From contig NZ_PJQW01000010.1 in NCBI RefSeq assembly GCF_004303025.1, positions 125,432 to 189,431 of the forward strand: a stretch of 64,000 nt of DNA. The letters run 5' to 3'. Below the pieces are notes generated by a model. It worked only from the letters and a program-made list of their open reading frames with translations. It was not told the DNA's origin and made no database searches. How positions within the stretch are numbered: the stretch's first letter is position 1; every line of letters begins with the position of its first letter. Made by a program: the position numbers and the translations under genes. Shown here piece by piece: positions 37,015-46,436 of the stretch. The DNA comes from Flavobacterium sp. J27. GTDB taxonomy: Bacteria; Bacteroidota; Bacteroidia; Flavobacteriales; Flavobacteriaceae.

Positions 37015-40000
37015 ATGTCATTTGTAAACAGATATAATAATTCAGATTTACTAATCCAATCTGCTAAAGAATTTTTAGAAAGTAATCAACTTTTTAATTA
37101 TTCTGTAGGTAATTCTGCAACTTATCCCACTGTTCTTAAATCTAGAACAGATGGAAGTGTTGTTTGGAAGAAAGAATATTTTCACTCAGAATGGAATAAT
37201 ATTGTTTTTAAAGAGATTATACAATCTATAAATTCTTCTCAACAGATAGAATATGTAATTTATGGAACAAATAATATTGATGATTATATTGTAAAGATTA
37301 ATAGTAATGGAGTATTATTAGCGGTACATAAAATAGATTTAATAGGCACATCAGGAGCTTTTTTAGTAGAATCTAAAATAAACAATAATTTTTACCTTGC
37401 TTTTTCAGGATTATATGGAGGTCCAGAAGTAACTTATGGAGGTATGAGTTTAAAGCAATTAATGGTTTTGGAGTTTGATAATGAAATTAATGTAGTGAAT
37501 CAGAATTATTATTACTCAGGAAGTGCATCAGAAATGATTTTAAATTCTGTAAAATCATATGAAGAAGGTTTATTAATTGTATTTGATCATAAAGGTGGAA
37601 ATACTCATCTACTAGACTTAAATTATAATTTAACAGTAAAAATTGATAAGGAAATTCATATTGGAAATAATGAAAATTCTGATTTTTATAGCCATGATGT
37701 AGTAATTGTATCCAATGATTTATTAGATTATACAAGAAATAGGTATTTTATATCTGGTAGTAAAGGATCGGGAGAAATACTCTTACTTTGTTTAGATGGA
37801 ACGAATCAAAATTATATTACAGAGATCCCAAATACGCGTATATCTGGTTCTTCTAATATGATTATCGTTGATAATGAGCTTTATCTTAATGTTTTTAGAG
37901 GGACTAATGAAGAGCAAGGTTCAGTAATACATAAAATAAACATTAATGATTTTTCTCGTTTACAGATTATTTGGTCAAAGACGTTTAAAATTAATAATGA
38001 TTATTATGGTGTAAAAAGACTTGTAAAGTCAGAAATTAATCCCATTTTTATTTATCCAAGTTCTGACGGAGTATTATTATTTGATTCAAATTTGGAATTG
38101 TCAACATGTATAACCGTTTTGTTAAATTATACTTTAAATAGTTCTAATACTTTTAATGTTGTTAACAGATTGTTAGATACAAATTTAATTTCTTATCGAA
38201 CAGATGTCATAGAAGATTTCCATGTCTTTGACAATTCTATTGAGCCAGAAAAAATATGTAGCTCTAATCTCGATCCTGACTTAGAAACATGTATAAAAGA
38301 TGATGCGATTTGTGCTGAACATAATAAATTACAAGGGGCATTTAATCAATGTGTTGATGAAGTTAAGAACAGTAATTCTAACTATATTGAAAAGTTGAGT
38401 TTATTTCAAAATTGTTTTAGACAATTTATAGAAACTTTATTGCAAATTAACAGTAACTTTCCTCAATATAGTCTTGAAGAACAATTGCGGTTTCAAATAA
38501 AAGCCATAACAATTTATAATAATTTTATTGGTGATGATGGTATTGAAGATTATTATTATGATGCTCTAAGTTCAGTTGAATTTATTTTTGATTATCTATC
38601 GCAATTAGGCAATTGTAATTGCGAAAATGTTTTAGAATTATCAGACCATTCTTCTATTCAATCTGGAAATTTATATTTGCAATCAGCAGGTTCTAAAGGT
38701 CAAGATAGTACAGAAGGGATTCATTTAAGATGGGCGTTTAAAGATGCATTGTCTAACCATTTGCCAAAAGCAAATTATGCTACTACAACACATCATTTTA
38801 ACAAAAATGAGGATTATGTAAAAATTTATAGAGCAAAATATGTTCCTTACATTACAAGACTTGATTTTAGAAATGCACCTCTTCAAGTAAATGAATTCGT
38901 TAATAGAAAAAACTGGATTTACAAGATTAATGGTAAAGTTTTTCATGTTCATTTCAGAGATATTGATAAATACAATCTGGTTAGAGCTAGTTTAAATCCA
39001 ATTAGTAATACATTACAGTTTATCAAAAATTATGGTGATAGTGTTCTTGAGGTAGAAACTAAAAGAGTATTAAGTTTCAAAATTACACCAGTATTTCAAA
39101 TTTTAAACAGCAATAATTTTGTAAAGACTGAAGTACTTTCTGTATCAGAAAATACTATTTCATCTCCAAAAGTAGCATCTTTAAGAAAGCAATATACAGT
39201 AGCAGAACTGAATGATAACCCATTACTTTCTGAAAACATAAGAAGTATTCGATTTAGTAGTAGTGGTGCACATATTGTAGTACTACAATTTGAATTTTAT
39301 GCTGATTTTATAACGAATACTAAAAAACTTAGGAAATGGAATTTTCTTGGAAAATACGCATTAACTAAAGAAACGAATGTAGCCTATCAAAGATTAGAGC
39401 CAAAAGCAGATTGTTTAAAAAAATGGTTGCGATATAATGACCAAGCATTCGTAAATGTTGAAAATTATCATACAAAATGGAATTCAGAAAGTATTCCAGA
39501 ACTTGAAAGAATTCTTTTTTCAGTTGAAAAATATATAGAATTGAGTGATAGTTTTAGCAACCCTACAGCAGAAGAAATATTCCCTTTTGTAGATAGTAAT
39601 GATGTAGACGCTTGTAATCTTACTTATCCAAATAACGACCCAAATGAACCTGAATATGACCCATATATTCCAGATACACCTACAGAAGATACAGGAATCG
39701 TAATACCTTTTTTAGAAGTTCTTAAGTTAGGCTCTTTAGATTATCATGTTGCTAGAATGTTAGGATTAGGAACCTTGGATTTAAATCCAATGGTATTTGA
39801 GGGTGAATATATGTATCTTTCTGAATATGTTACTTTTGGAGATTTACATGACGGTTTAGGAGCACGAGAAGTACAACATTTATATTGCTCATTACCAACT
39901 TCTCTAGAAGATCAACGTCTACCTATCCCAGTAGATTTAAAAGAACCTGTTCCAGGAATCTTTTTTCCAAATAGTTATGACAATTCTGATGTAGATGAAA

Positions 40001-43000
40001 ACGAAGAAGAATTTAATGAAAGTGAGCAAATCAATTTAGTTACCGCTGAAGGCTATTCTCAGGATGGTAAAACAAAATATTATACACTTTTTCCAGAATA
40101 TGAAATTGATGAATTAGCTGATGCTCCATTCTATTACATTTCTAATGAATTTATAGCTTCAGAATATACAGAAGCTGTTTTTGCTGGTTTAGAGTATAGA
40201 AATGCAGGAGATATTAATTGGATTAAACCTGAGTTGTCACACCATCCAAACTATTTTAATATTGATACTAGTGGAGTAGCTTCTGAATTAAAAAATGAAA
40301 CAGTTGAGTTAGTAATACCTGAGGAAGGTAAGCCATTATTCACTCATGCAATTAAACAAAATGGAAAGTTAAACTATTCATCTTATGGAATAAATTGGTT
40401 CAGTAGAAGCGCTCTTAGTTCAGTTGTTCATCTTGTTGAAACTGTATTGCCAACTATTAATGAATTATTACCTCCAACAAATATAACAGCAACTTTAATT
40501 CAAAAAGAAATTCCTCTGTTTTTAACATCTTCTGAAGAGCAGGGGTTATTCACGCAAAATGCAAATTTAGATAAAACATTAGTTCGTTTAACTTTTGATT
40601 ATAACTATGCACAAGAATTAATTGATTATCATCAAAAAATAGATGGAGAAATTATCCCAACTTATTTTGAAACTGAAAATAGTAAAGAATTATTTGCAGA
40701 AAAAATACAAATTTTCTTTAAAGATCAAGCGCCTAATAGTGTTTCTGGAAAAATTAAATTTCTTTCAGATAATAGCAACCCTTTGTTAATTGAGTTGGAT
40801 ACTGAGCCATTTCCAATTTATAGCTCTGGAATAAATGATAGTATCATACCACAAACAATACCTCCGACATACAATGAAAGTTTGATTCCGATAATACAAA
40901 ATGGAACAGAAAGTAATTATATTGGAAGTATTATGTTAGTTAACAATATAGAATATGTTATTCATGAAATTGATAATTCTGGCTTATATCCAAAATTTAC
41001 TGTTTTTAAAGCAGATGCAAGCGGAGCTATTTTGAATATAGGTTCTTTTTCTAATCCAGAAACTGAAGTTTTAGTTCCAGAAATTGGAAGTATGTTTGTG
41101 ATTGTTGAAAATATGCAAAATCAATCTAATTGGGGAATACCAACTAATTCAGGTTTTAGTGTAAACATTGATCAAAATATAATCCACCGAGAAGACGATA
41201 TAATTATAAAAAATATAGATTGTAGTACAGAAACTCACATACAAAAATTTAGAGGAATCTATCAAAATGCCATTATAGAAAAAATAATGGAAAAAATTGA
41301 TGAGGATGGAGATGGTCAATATGATACTGATGTAAATGGCAATTTCATACTTAAACATTTAGGATTGTATAAAATTACTTTCCCAGGGCTTAAACTTCAA
41401 CAACATTCTCAGTATTATCTTGAAAGTAATCCTGGTAGTAATTCCGTTGAGTGGTATAATGGGATGGTTAGATTACATACATTGTCTGATAATAATGGTC
41501 TAAGAAAAGAATTTAAAGTAATTAAAACAGAACACATTGGCTCCACAACTGATGATTTAGTTCTTTATATTGATGATTTAGCTTTTCCAAATAATTTAAG
41601 TGATTTGGATACCTACAAAGGAAAATTAATGGCTGATGAAGTTAGTTCAATTAATCAAATGACTAATTATTATCCTGGTTATAAAGTGTATTTATATAAA
41701 GATGATAATTTAGGGTTAAATAAAGATAGTGTAATGCCTCAAGGAGATGATGAGGTGCGTTATACTGTTTTTGGATTAAGAAGTTGGGATTTTCCAAATG
41801 AGTTTCCCTATGATAATACGGAACATTTCTTTTCTAAAATGTCAGTTCCAGCATTAATGTTTGCTAATGCAGTAATAGAACCTGTTCAGCCACAAAAACC
41901 AAAAGGAGGTATGTATGCAACGCGTCCTGATTATTTTGGAAAATCATCTTATACCTTTACTACAAAATACGGGACACCAGAACAAATTCATAAACCTTAT
42001 TCTGTTCAATTTAATAGAGCGAGTGATATTCAATTCTTATCTGCAATTTATAATAAAGATGTTTTAGGTTATAATGTAGAAACAGGCTTGCCTATATTAA
42101 ACACAGTTCAGGAGGTGATGCAAAATATTTTCTTAAATGGTGAAGAAAATTTTTATGTAAATAGATGGAATGATTTATTGAGCTTTAATTATCCAACTGG
42201 AAATTTTGCTACTTTCGATGAAAGAACTTTACCATTACCTGATAGTCCTTCTTTTATTAATAGTATTAATGCTTTTATTGATGCTCATAATGTGTTTTAT
42301 AATAATTCACCTAATCAAGTTGAACATATTTCTGTCCCTATTATAAATCTTAATGAAACAGTTATTCCAGAAGTGCTTACATCTAATGGAGATGTTAGGA
42401 ATACTGAATTAAAGATTAAAGACTTTCTTAAAGATGTTTTAATGAATTGTTTTGTTCCTTTAACAGAAATTCCTGTATTGTATAATTATGTAAAGCCAAT
42501 TCCTTATAAACCAATTCCTAAGAAGCAAGTTGTAAGAGATAGAAATGGAAATCTATTACAACCTACGCTTGACCCAGAATCTGATTTTGATATGGCACCA
42601 ATGATGTGTAGAATAGATCCTCAAGGTGGCCAGTATGAATCTCAATTTACAGATTTTGGACTTGACGGAGCCTCTAATGCAAAATATTTTTATGCGGTAA
42701 GAGAGATTAATAATCAAATGAAAACCAGTGATTATAGTGAGGTATTGGGCCCAATAAGTTTAGTAAATACTGCACCGCCAGTCGCTCCTGAGATTATTAA
42801 AGTTATTCCTGTTTTAGAAAACAGAGTATTAGGTGTAACGCCTTCCATACAATTACAAATTAACGCTTATCCTAAAGCTCAAAATATAGCAAAAGTTTCA
42901 ATTTATAGAGCTGATAATCCATCCGATGCATTATCGATAAGAACTATGGAATTAGTTAAAATTCTTGATTTAGAAGTTGAAAATTTATTAGAGGAAAGTA

Positions 43001-43578
43001 AATGGATTTTTGAAGATGATTTTTCAGATTTGCCTGAAGTACCATTTGGCGACCCTTTATTTTATAGATTAACTGTTTCTAGAAGAATTCGTTATAATGA
43101 TAAAGAACTAATAAATGTAATAGATTACGCTCCATCTGAAGCTTCAAAATTGATTATTACTAACCTAGTTGAGAACTATACACCTAATTCTCCAATTTTA
43201 GATTATTATTCAGAACCTTTAAATTCAAATAATGACCTAACAAGAATTGTGCTTCACTGGGAAAAAACTTGTTATAAAGGGAAATATCATTTATACAAAA
43301 TGAATTCACAAGGCAATTGGGTGAAAATATATGAACTAGAAACAAATGACCAAGACACATATCTACCATTGGAATTTACAGACTTAAATTCTAGTACATT
43401 ATCTATCTTGGATAGTGAAAATAATTCGATATATCATCATTTTAAAATTATTACCGAAAATACTGCAGGTATGATGAGTAGCGAAGAAAATATTTTAACA
43501 GTTTATAATGAAGAAAACTGGAAAGATATTGGAGGAATTGGAGATATGATTGTAGGAGGAACATTTTATATAAGATAA
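37015..43578 (+). CDS. Giant 2187-residue protein sharing a domain with its neighbour
   Basis: No signal peptide. Residues about 2-535 (starting SFVNRYNNSDLLIQSAKEF, ending near GNCNCENVL) repeat the propeller-like plus Cys-rich helical domain of the 2587-residue protein. A module beginning SAGSKGQDSTEGIHLRWAFKD then opens a long beta-rich part. The C-terminal third contains fibronectin-III-like pieces (PPVAPEIIKVIP..., NIAKVSIYRADN, TRIVLHWEKTCYKGKYHLYK). A calcium-loop-like DEDGDGQYDTD lies near residue 1430. No catalytic motif is recognised. It sits between the other giant gene (11 bases) and the fibre-like gene (17 bases). It looks like a multidomain structural or receptor-binding protein. 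Confidence 0.75.
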   Translation: MSFVNRYNNSDLLIQSAKEFLESNQLFNYSVGNSATYPTVLKSRTDGSVVWKKEYFHSEWNNIVFKEIIQSINSSQQIEYVIYGTNNIDDYIVKINSNGVLLAVHKIDLIGTSGAFLVESKINNNFYLAFSGLYGGPEVTYGGMSLKQLMVLEFDNEINVVNQNYYYSGSASEMILNSVKSYEEGLLIVFDHKGGNTHLLDLNYNLTVKIDKEIHIGNNENSDFYSHDVVIVSNDLLDYTRNRYFISGSKGSGEILLLCLDGTNQNYITEIPNTRISGSSNMIIVDNELYLNVFRGTNEEQGSVIHKININDFSRLQIIWSKTFKINNDYYGVKRLVKSEINPIFIYPSSDGVLLFDSNLELSTCITVLLNYTLNSSNTFNVVNRLLDTNLISYRTDVIEDFHVFDNSIEPEKICSSNLDPDLETCIKDDAICAEHNKLQGAFNQCVDEVKNSNSNYIEKLSLFQNCFRQFIETLLQINSNFPQYSLEEQLRFQIKAITIYNNFIGDDGIEDYYYDALSSVEFIFDYLSQLGNCNCENVLELSDHSSIQSGNLYLQSAGSKGQDSTEGIHLRWAFKDALSNHLPKANYATTTHHFNKNEDYVKIYRAKYVPYITRLDFRNAPLQVNEFVNRKNWIYKINGKVFHVHFRDIDKYNLVRASLNPISNTLQFIKNYGDSVLEVETKRVLSFKITPVFQILNSNNFVKTEVLSVSENTISSPKVASLRKQYTVAELNDNPLLSENIRSIRFSSSGAHIVVLQFEFYADFITNTKKLRKWNFLGKYALTKETNVAYQRLEPKADCLKKWLRYNDQAFVNVENYHTKWNSESIPELERILFSVEKYIELSDSFSNPTAEEIFPFVDSNDVDACNLTYPNNDPNEPEYDPYIPDTPTEDTGIVIPFLEVLKLGSLDYHVARMLGLGTLDLNPMVFEGEYMYLSEYVTFGDLHDGLGAREVQHLYCSLPTSLEDQRLPIPVDLKEPVPGIFFPNSYDNSDVDENEEEFNESEQINLVTAEGYSQDGKTKYYTLFPEYEIDELADAPFYYISNEFIASEYTEAVFAGLEYRNAGDINWIKPELSHHPNYFNIDTSGVASELKNETVELVIPEEGKPLFTHAIKQNGKLNYSSYGINWFSRSALSSVVHLVETVLPTINELLPPTNITATLIQKEIPLFLTSSEEQGLFTQNANLDKTLVRLTFDYNYAQELIDYHQKIDGEIIPTYFETENSKELFAEKIQIFFKDQAPNSVSGKIKFLSDNSNPLLIELDTEPFPIYSSGINDSIIPQTIPPTYNESLIPIIQNGTESNYIGSIMLVNNIEYVIHEIDNSGLYPKFTVFKADASGAILNIGSFSNPETEVLVPEIGSMFVIVENMQNQSNWGIPTNSGFSVNIDQNIIHREDDIIIKNIDCSTETHIQKFRGIYQNAIIEKIMEKIDEDGDGQYDTDVNGNFILKHLGLYKITFPGLKLQQHSQYYLESNPGSNSVEWYNGMVRLHTLSDNNGLRKEFKVIKTEHIGSTTDDLVLYIDDLAFPNNLSDLDTYKGKLMADEVSSINQMTNYYPGYKVYLYKDDNLGLNKDSVMPQGDDEVRYTVFGLRSWDFPNEFPYDNTEHFFSKMSVPALMFANAVIEPVQPQKPKGGMYATRPDYFGKSSYTFTTKYGTPEQIHKPYSVQFNRASDIQFLSAIYNKDVLGYNVETGLPILNTVQEVMQNIFLNGEENFYVNRWNDLLSFNYPTGNFATFDERTLPLPDSPSFINSINAFIDAHNVFYNNSPNQVEHISVPIINLNETVIPEVLTSNGDVRNTELKIKDFLKDVLMNCFVPLTEIPVLYNYVKPIPYKPIPKKQVVRDRNGNLLQPTLDPESDFDMAPMMCRIDPQGGQYESQFTDFGLDGASNAKYFYAVREINNQMKTSDYSEVLGPISLVNTAPPVAPEIIKVIPVLENRVLGVTPSIQLQINAYPKAQNIAKVSIYRADNPSDALSIRTMELVKILDLEVENLLEESKWIFEDDFSDLPEVPFGDPLFYRLTVSRRIRYNDKELINVIDYAPSEASKLIITNLVENYTPNSPILDYYSEPLNSNNDLTRIVLHWEKTCYKGKYHLYKMNSQGNWVKIYELETNDQDTYLPLEFTDLNSSTLSILDSENNSIYHHFKIITENTAGMMSSEENILTVYNEENWKDIGGIGDMIVGGTFYIR

Positions 43579-43595
43579 ATAAATAAAAATAAATT

Positions 43596-44522
43596 ATGGC
43601 AACAAAAAATAGAGGAGAATTAAAATCATATTTTGAAACAGGTAAAAGGCCAATTCAAGAAGAATTTGAAGATTTGATTGATAGTAAACTTAATATTGAA
43701 GAAGATAAAGCTTCTGATGCAGAGGCTCAAAATGCTCTAATTGATAATAAATTTTTGACTCCTAAAACCGCAAAAAAAAGTGTTGAAGCTTTTGCTCCTG
43801 TAAAACAAGTAAATAATATCACACCTGATTTAAATGGTAATATTGTTGTCACAGATATAAATGGAACAGCTTCATCAATAACAGGTGTTATAACTAAAAA
43901 CCAAGTTACAGGATTAGAAACTGACTTGAATAATAAGCAAGATGTTTTAGTAAGTGGAACTAATATTAAAACGATTAATGGACAAGCTATTACAGGTAGT
44001 GGGGATTTATCAGTATCTGGACCAGTAAAATTAATTGGTGTTCTGTCTTCAAATTTTACACTTGCTAATTCAAATGTGTTACAAAACGCATTTCCAACTT
44101 CAAGCGATGCATTTACTTTATCGGCAAATAAGACTTATTTTCTTAAAGGGAAATTCTTAGTAGGAAATGGAACCATAAGCCATGCTACATCAATGGGATG
44201 GCTTGTAGCATCAGGGTTAAATATAACATCTATGGAATATGTAGCTAGACTTTTTTCATCTACATTAAACGGAATAGCTACTACCGTCTCAAATGTTCAA
44301 GTTAGTGGAATAGGGAGTAAAGTTTTGAATGCTGCTAATACAGCAGTTACCACAACCATTGAATTTGAAGGAGTGTTGAGATGTACTACGGGAGGTATTT
44401 TAACTCCTCAATTAGCTTTTTCTACAGCACCAGGAGGTACTAATCAAATGAAAATAGGCAGTTTTATAGAACTTACTGAAATTGGCAGTAATACTGTTGA
44501 AACTGTGGGTGCCGTAAATTAA
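43596..44522 (+). CDS. Phage-tail-fibre-like trimeric protein
   Basis: A 308-residue protein without signal peptide. The N-terminus (LKSYFETGKRPIQEEFEDLIDSKLN) is a short motif seen at the start of Bacteroidota tail-fibre-type proteins. The middle carries SGTNIKTINGQAITGSGDL, a fibrous repeat common in phage tail fibres and predicting a trimeric shaft. The C-terminal ~150 residues form a beta-rich head (FTLSANKTYFLKGKFLV to KIGSFIELTEIG) like a receptor-binding tip. No other phage structural gene was found nearby. As the third gene of giant-protein operon 2, it suggests that the giant proteins form a particle or surface structure with a target-binding fibre. The fibre call is good, the role is inference. 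Confidence 0.78.
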   Translation: MATKNRGELKSYFETGKRPIQEEFEDLIDSKLNIEEDKASDAEAQNALIDNKFLTPKTAKKSVEAFAPVKQVNNITPDLNGNIVVTDINGTASSITGVITKNQVTGLETDLNNKQDVLVSGTNIKTINGQAITGSGDLSVSGPVKLIGVLSSNFTLANSNVLQNAFPTSSDAFTLSANKTYFLKGKFLVGNGTISHATSMGWLVASGLNITSMEYVARLFSSTLNGIATTVSNVQVSGIGSKVLNAANTAVTTTIEFEGVLRCTTGGILTPQLAFSTAPGGTNQMKIGSFIELTEIGSNTVETVGAVN

Positions 44523-44639
44523 AAGTATTTATTCAGCTGTAATTCAATTAATTTAGGAAATTAAATAATAAGAGGAAAAAATAATTAGTAACTTTATAAA
44601 ACAAAACCTGCTATTATAAAATTTAATAACTTAATTGAT

Positions 44640-45974
44640 ATGAAAAAGACATTCTTAATTTTATTCTTTATTGCAGGAATCTATTCAAGTGTATATAGTC
44701 AATGTTGGAAATCCATTACGGCAGGCAATTCTAATTTTTTTGCAATAGCTGAAAATGGTACGTTATGGGCATGGGGAAGGAATACATACGGCGAACTTGG
44801 AGAAGGAACCAATAGTCAAAGGTCGACTCCAGTTCAAATTGGAACCGATACTAATTGGAAAGAAATTTCTGCAAGTATAAATCCTATTGCATCTTTTACA
44901 CTAGGTGTAAAAACAGATGGCACATTATGGGCATGGGGAAATAATGAAAGAGGGCAGTTAGGAGACGGGACATTACTAAATAGAAATTCTCCTGTTCAGG
45001 TAGGATCTGATACAGACTGGAAAACTGTTACAGCTGGATTTACTCATTCAATTGGCATTAAACAAAATGGAACCTTATGGGGTTGGGGAAGTTCAGAAAG
45101 ATTTGCTTTAATTGGGTTTCCAAGTGGTATCAATGTTTTAGTTCCTGAACAAAGAAATATGGATACAGATTGGGTTCAAGCATCAGCTCATGATAGAGTA
45201 ACTGTTGCTGTTAAATCAGATAAAACGGTTTGGTGTTGGGGTTGGAATCATGATAATTTTTTAGATGTTCCATTTGGTTCGGTTATTACAAACAATATTC
45301 AATATCCAGCTAAAAAAAATTTTAGTACAAATGTTAAGTATACAACAACGGGTGACCGAAGGTCTTTTGATGTGAATGAAAATAATTTAGTGATAAATCC
45401 AAATGATCCACTAAATAACAATCCTGCATATGTGAAGCATTTAGATACAGGGAATAGTACCCTTGTATACATTCCATTAAATAATGGTACTTTAAGGTCT
45501 GCAGGTTATCGTTTAGGATCTTCAGGTCAAACTTCTGGGGATTTTCAACTAAGTTCAGCAAATAACTGGAAATTAGTTAGCGTTGGAGGTGAAAGTGCTG
45601 GAGCAATAAACAATAATGGTGAATTATATGTGTGGGGTTCAAATTTTGATGGGCAACTTGGAAACGGTGGCTCAGGTACTTCATCAATATTACCTTTACT
45701 TGTGTCTTGTCCTAGTGTTTTAAGTAATGAAAAGTTTACTACTGAAACATCTATTAAGGTCTATCCAAATCCTATTAAAGATAAATTAACTATTGAGTCA
45801 ATTGTTTCCATTGAACGTATCGTTATTATTGATGTATTTGGGAAAGAAATTTATAATGAAATTACAAATGATACTAATGTAGAAATTAATTTAAGCCGAC
45901 TTGATCAAGGTGTATATTTTGCTTTAGTTTATGCCAATGGTATTCAAAAGCCAATAAAGATTATTAAAAATTAA
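44640..45974 (+). CDS. RCC1-repeat protein with T9SS type A sorting domain
   Basis: A 444-residue exported protein with a signal peptide (MKKTFLILFFIAGIYSSVYSQ). RCC1-type propeller repeats follow, each with the motif DGTLWAWGxNxxGQLGDG or close variants; about five blades are clear (GTLWAWGRNTYGELGEG, GTLWAWGNNERGQLGDG, GTLWGWG, KTVWCWGWN, GELYVWGSNFDGQLGNG). The last ~75 residues (VYPNPIKDKLTIES ... LDQGVYFALVYANG) are a Por-type C-terminal sorting domain for type IX secretion. It is the only protein of the operon with an export signal, and lies 117 bases after the fibre-like gene, so it may also have its own promoter. The ligand is unknown. Confidence 0.9.
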   Translation: MKKTFLILFFIAGIYSSVYSQCWKSITAGNSNFFAIAENGTLWAWGRNTYGELGEGTNSQRSTPVQIGTDTNWKEISASINPIASFTLGVKTDGTLWAWGNNERGQLGDGTLLNRNSPVQVGSDTDWKTVTAGFTHSIGIKQNGTLWGWGSSERFALIGFPSGINVLVPEQRNMDTDWVQASAHDRVTVAVKSDKTVWCWGWNHDNFLDVPFGSVITNNIQYPAKKNFSTNVKYTTTGDRRSFDVNENNLVINPNDPLNNNPAYVKHLDTGNSTLVYIPLNNGTLRSAGYRLGSSGQTSGDFQLSSANNWKLVSVGGESAGAINNNGELYVWGSNFDGQLGNGGSGTSSILPLLVSCPSVLSNEKFTTETSIKVYPNPIKDKLTIESIVSIERIVIIDVFGKEIYNEITNDTNVEINLSRLDQGVYFALVYANGIQKPIKIIKN

Positions 45975-46030
45975 AGTTTTATACTGTATAGACATACAAA
46001 AATATTTTTGCATAGAAATACGATTTAAGT

Positions 46031-46080
46031 TAAACTAATAAAAGAACTGTTTAAGAATAAACAGTTCTTTTATTAGTTTA
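46031..46080. terminator. Perfect 23-bp hairpin, bidirectional terminator
   Basis: Bases 46031-46053 and 46058-46080 are exact reverse complements with an AGAA loop. It lies between converging genes and includes the stop codon of the minus-strand XRE gene. T runs on both sides of the GC-containing core suit termination in both directions. Confidence 0.85.
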
Positions 46081-46329
46081 AAGTTCATTACATTTTTTTG
46101 GTTGAATTAAATTATTATAATCAACCTCAAATAATTCGGCAAATTTAACAATTGTAGATAGTTTAGGCTCTTGTAAACCTTTTTCATATTTTCTTATGTT
46201 TTCTCTATCGATTCCAAGAGCAGCACCCACGTCCATTTGAGACATTTTTCTTTCAATTCTCAATTGTTTTATTCTTTTTCCAAATAAAACTACAATTTCT
46301 GGTATAGGATTTTTTCTTTCTCTAGGCAT
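46078..46329 (-). CDS. XRE-family helix-turn-helix regulator
   Basis: A small Cro/C1-type regulator of 83 residues from the ATG at 46329 (the frame stays open to an ATG at 46353, giving 91 residues). The HTH_3 domain spans nearly the whole protein: FGKRIKQLRIERKMSQMDVGAALGIDRENIRKYEKGLQEPKLSTIVKFAELFEVD. The earlier ATG would add eight residues outside the domain, so the later one is preferred. It is divergent from the gene at 46437, and the 83-base gap between them holds that gene's promoter, so it may repress this promoter and its own. Such regulators are common at the mobilization end of integrative elements. Confidence 0.9.
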   Translation of the reverse strand: MPRERKNPIPEIVVLFGKRIKQLRIERKMSQMDVGAALGIDRENIRKYEKGLQEPKLSTIVKFAELFEVDYNNLIQPKKCNEL

Positions 46330-46380
46330 TATGCAAAAATCATCAAAATGCATAGTTTATAAGTGATTGTATTTTAGGGA

Positions 46381-46410
46381 TTGTATGTATTGCATTTTTT
46401 ATTATATTTG
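46381..46410 (+). promoter_or_regulatory. Consensus Bacteroidota promoter
   Basis: TTG at 46381-46383, 19 bases, then TATATTTG at 46403-46410. It drives the plus-strand gene and rules out the apparent ATG at 46413 as its start, since transcription should begin near 46415. A GATTGTAT motif occurs twice in the upstream bases (46362-46386) and may be an XRE operator. Confidence 0.7.
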
Positions 46411-46436
46411 AAATGATAAATTTCAATATATCTCCA

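Noticed and set aside
22336..45974. Prophage or contractile injection system
   Set aside because: Apart from one fibre-like protein there is no recognisable sheath, tube, baseplate, spike, terminase or capsid gene.
46413..46436. ATG at 46413 as gene start
   Set aside because: It lies two bases after a consensus -7 element, upstream of the expected transcription start; the ATG at 46437 fits.
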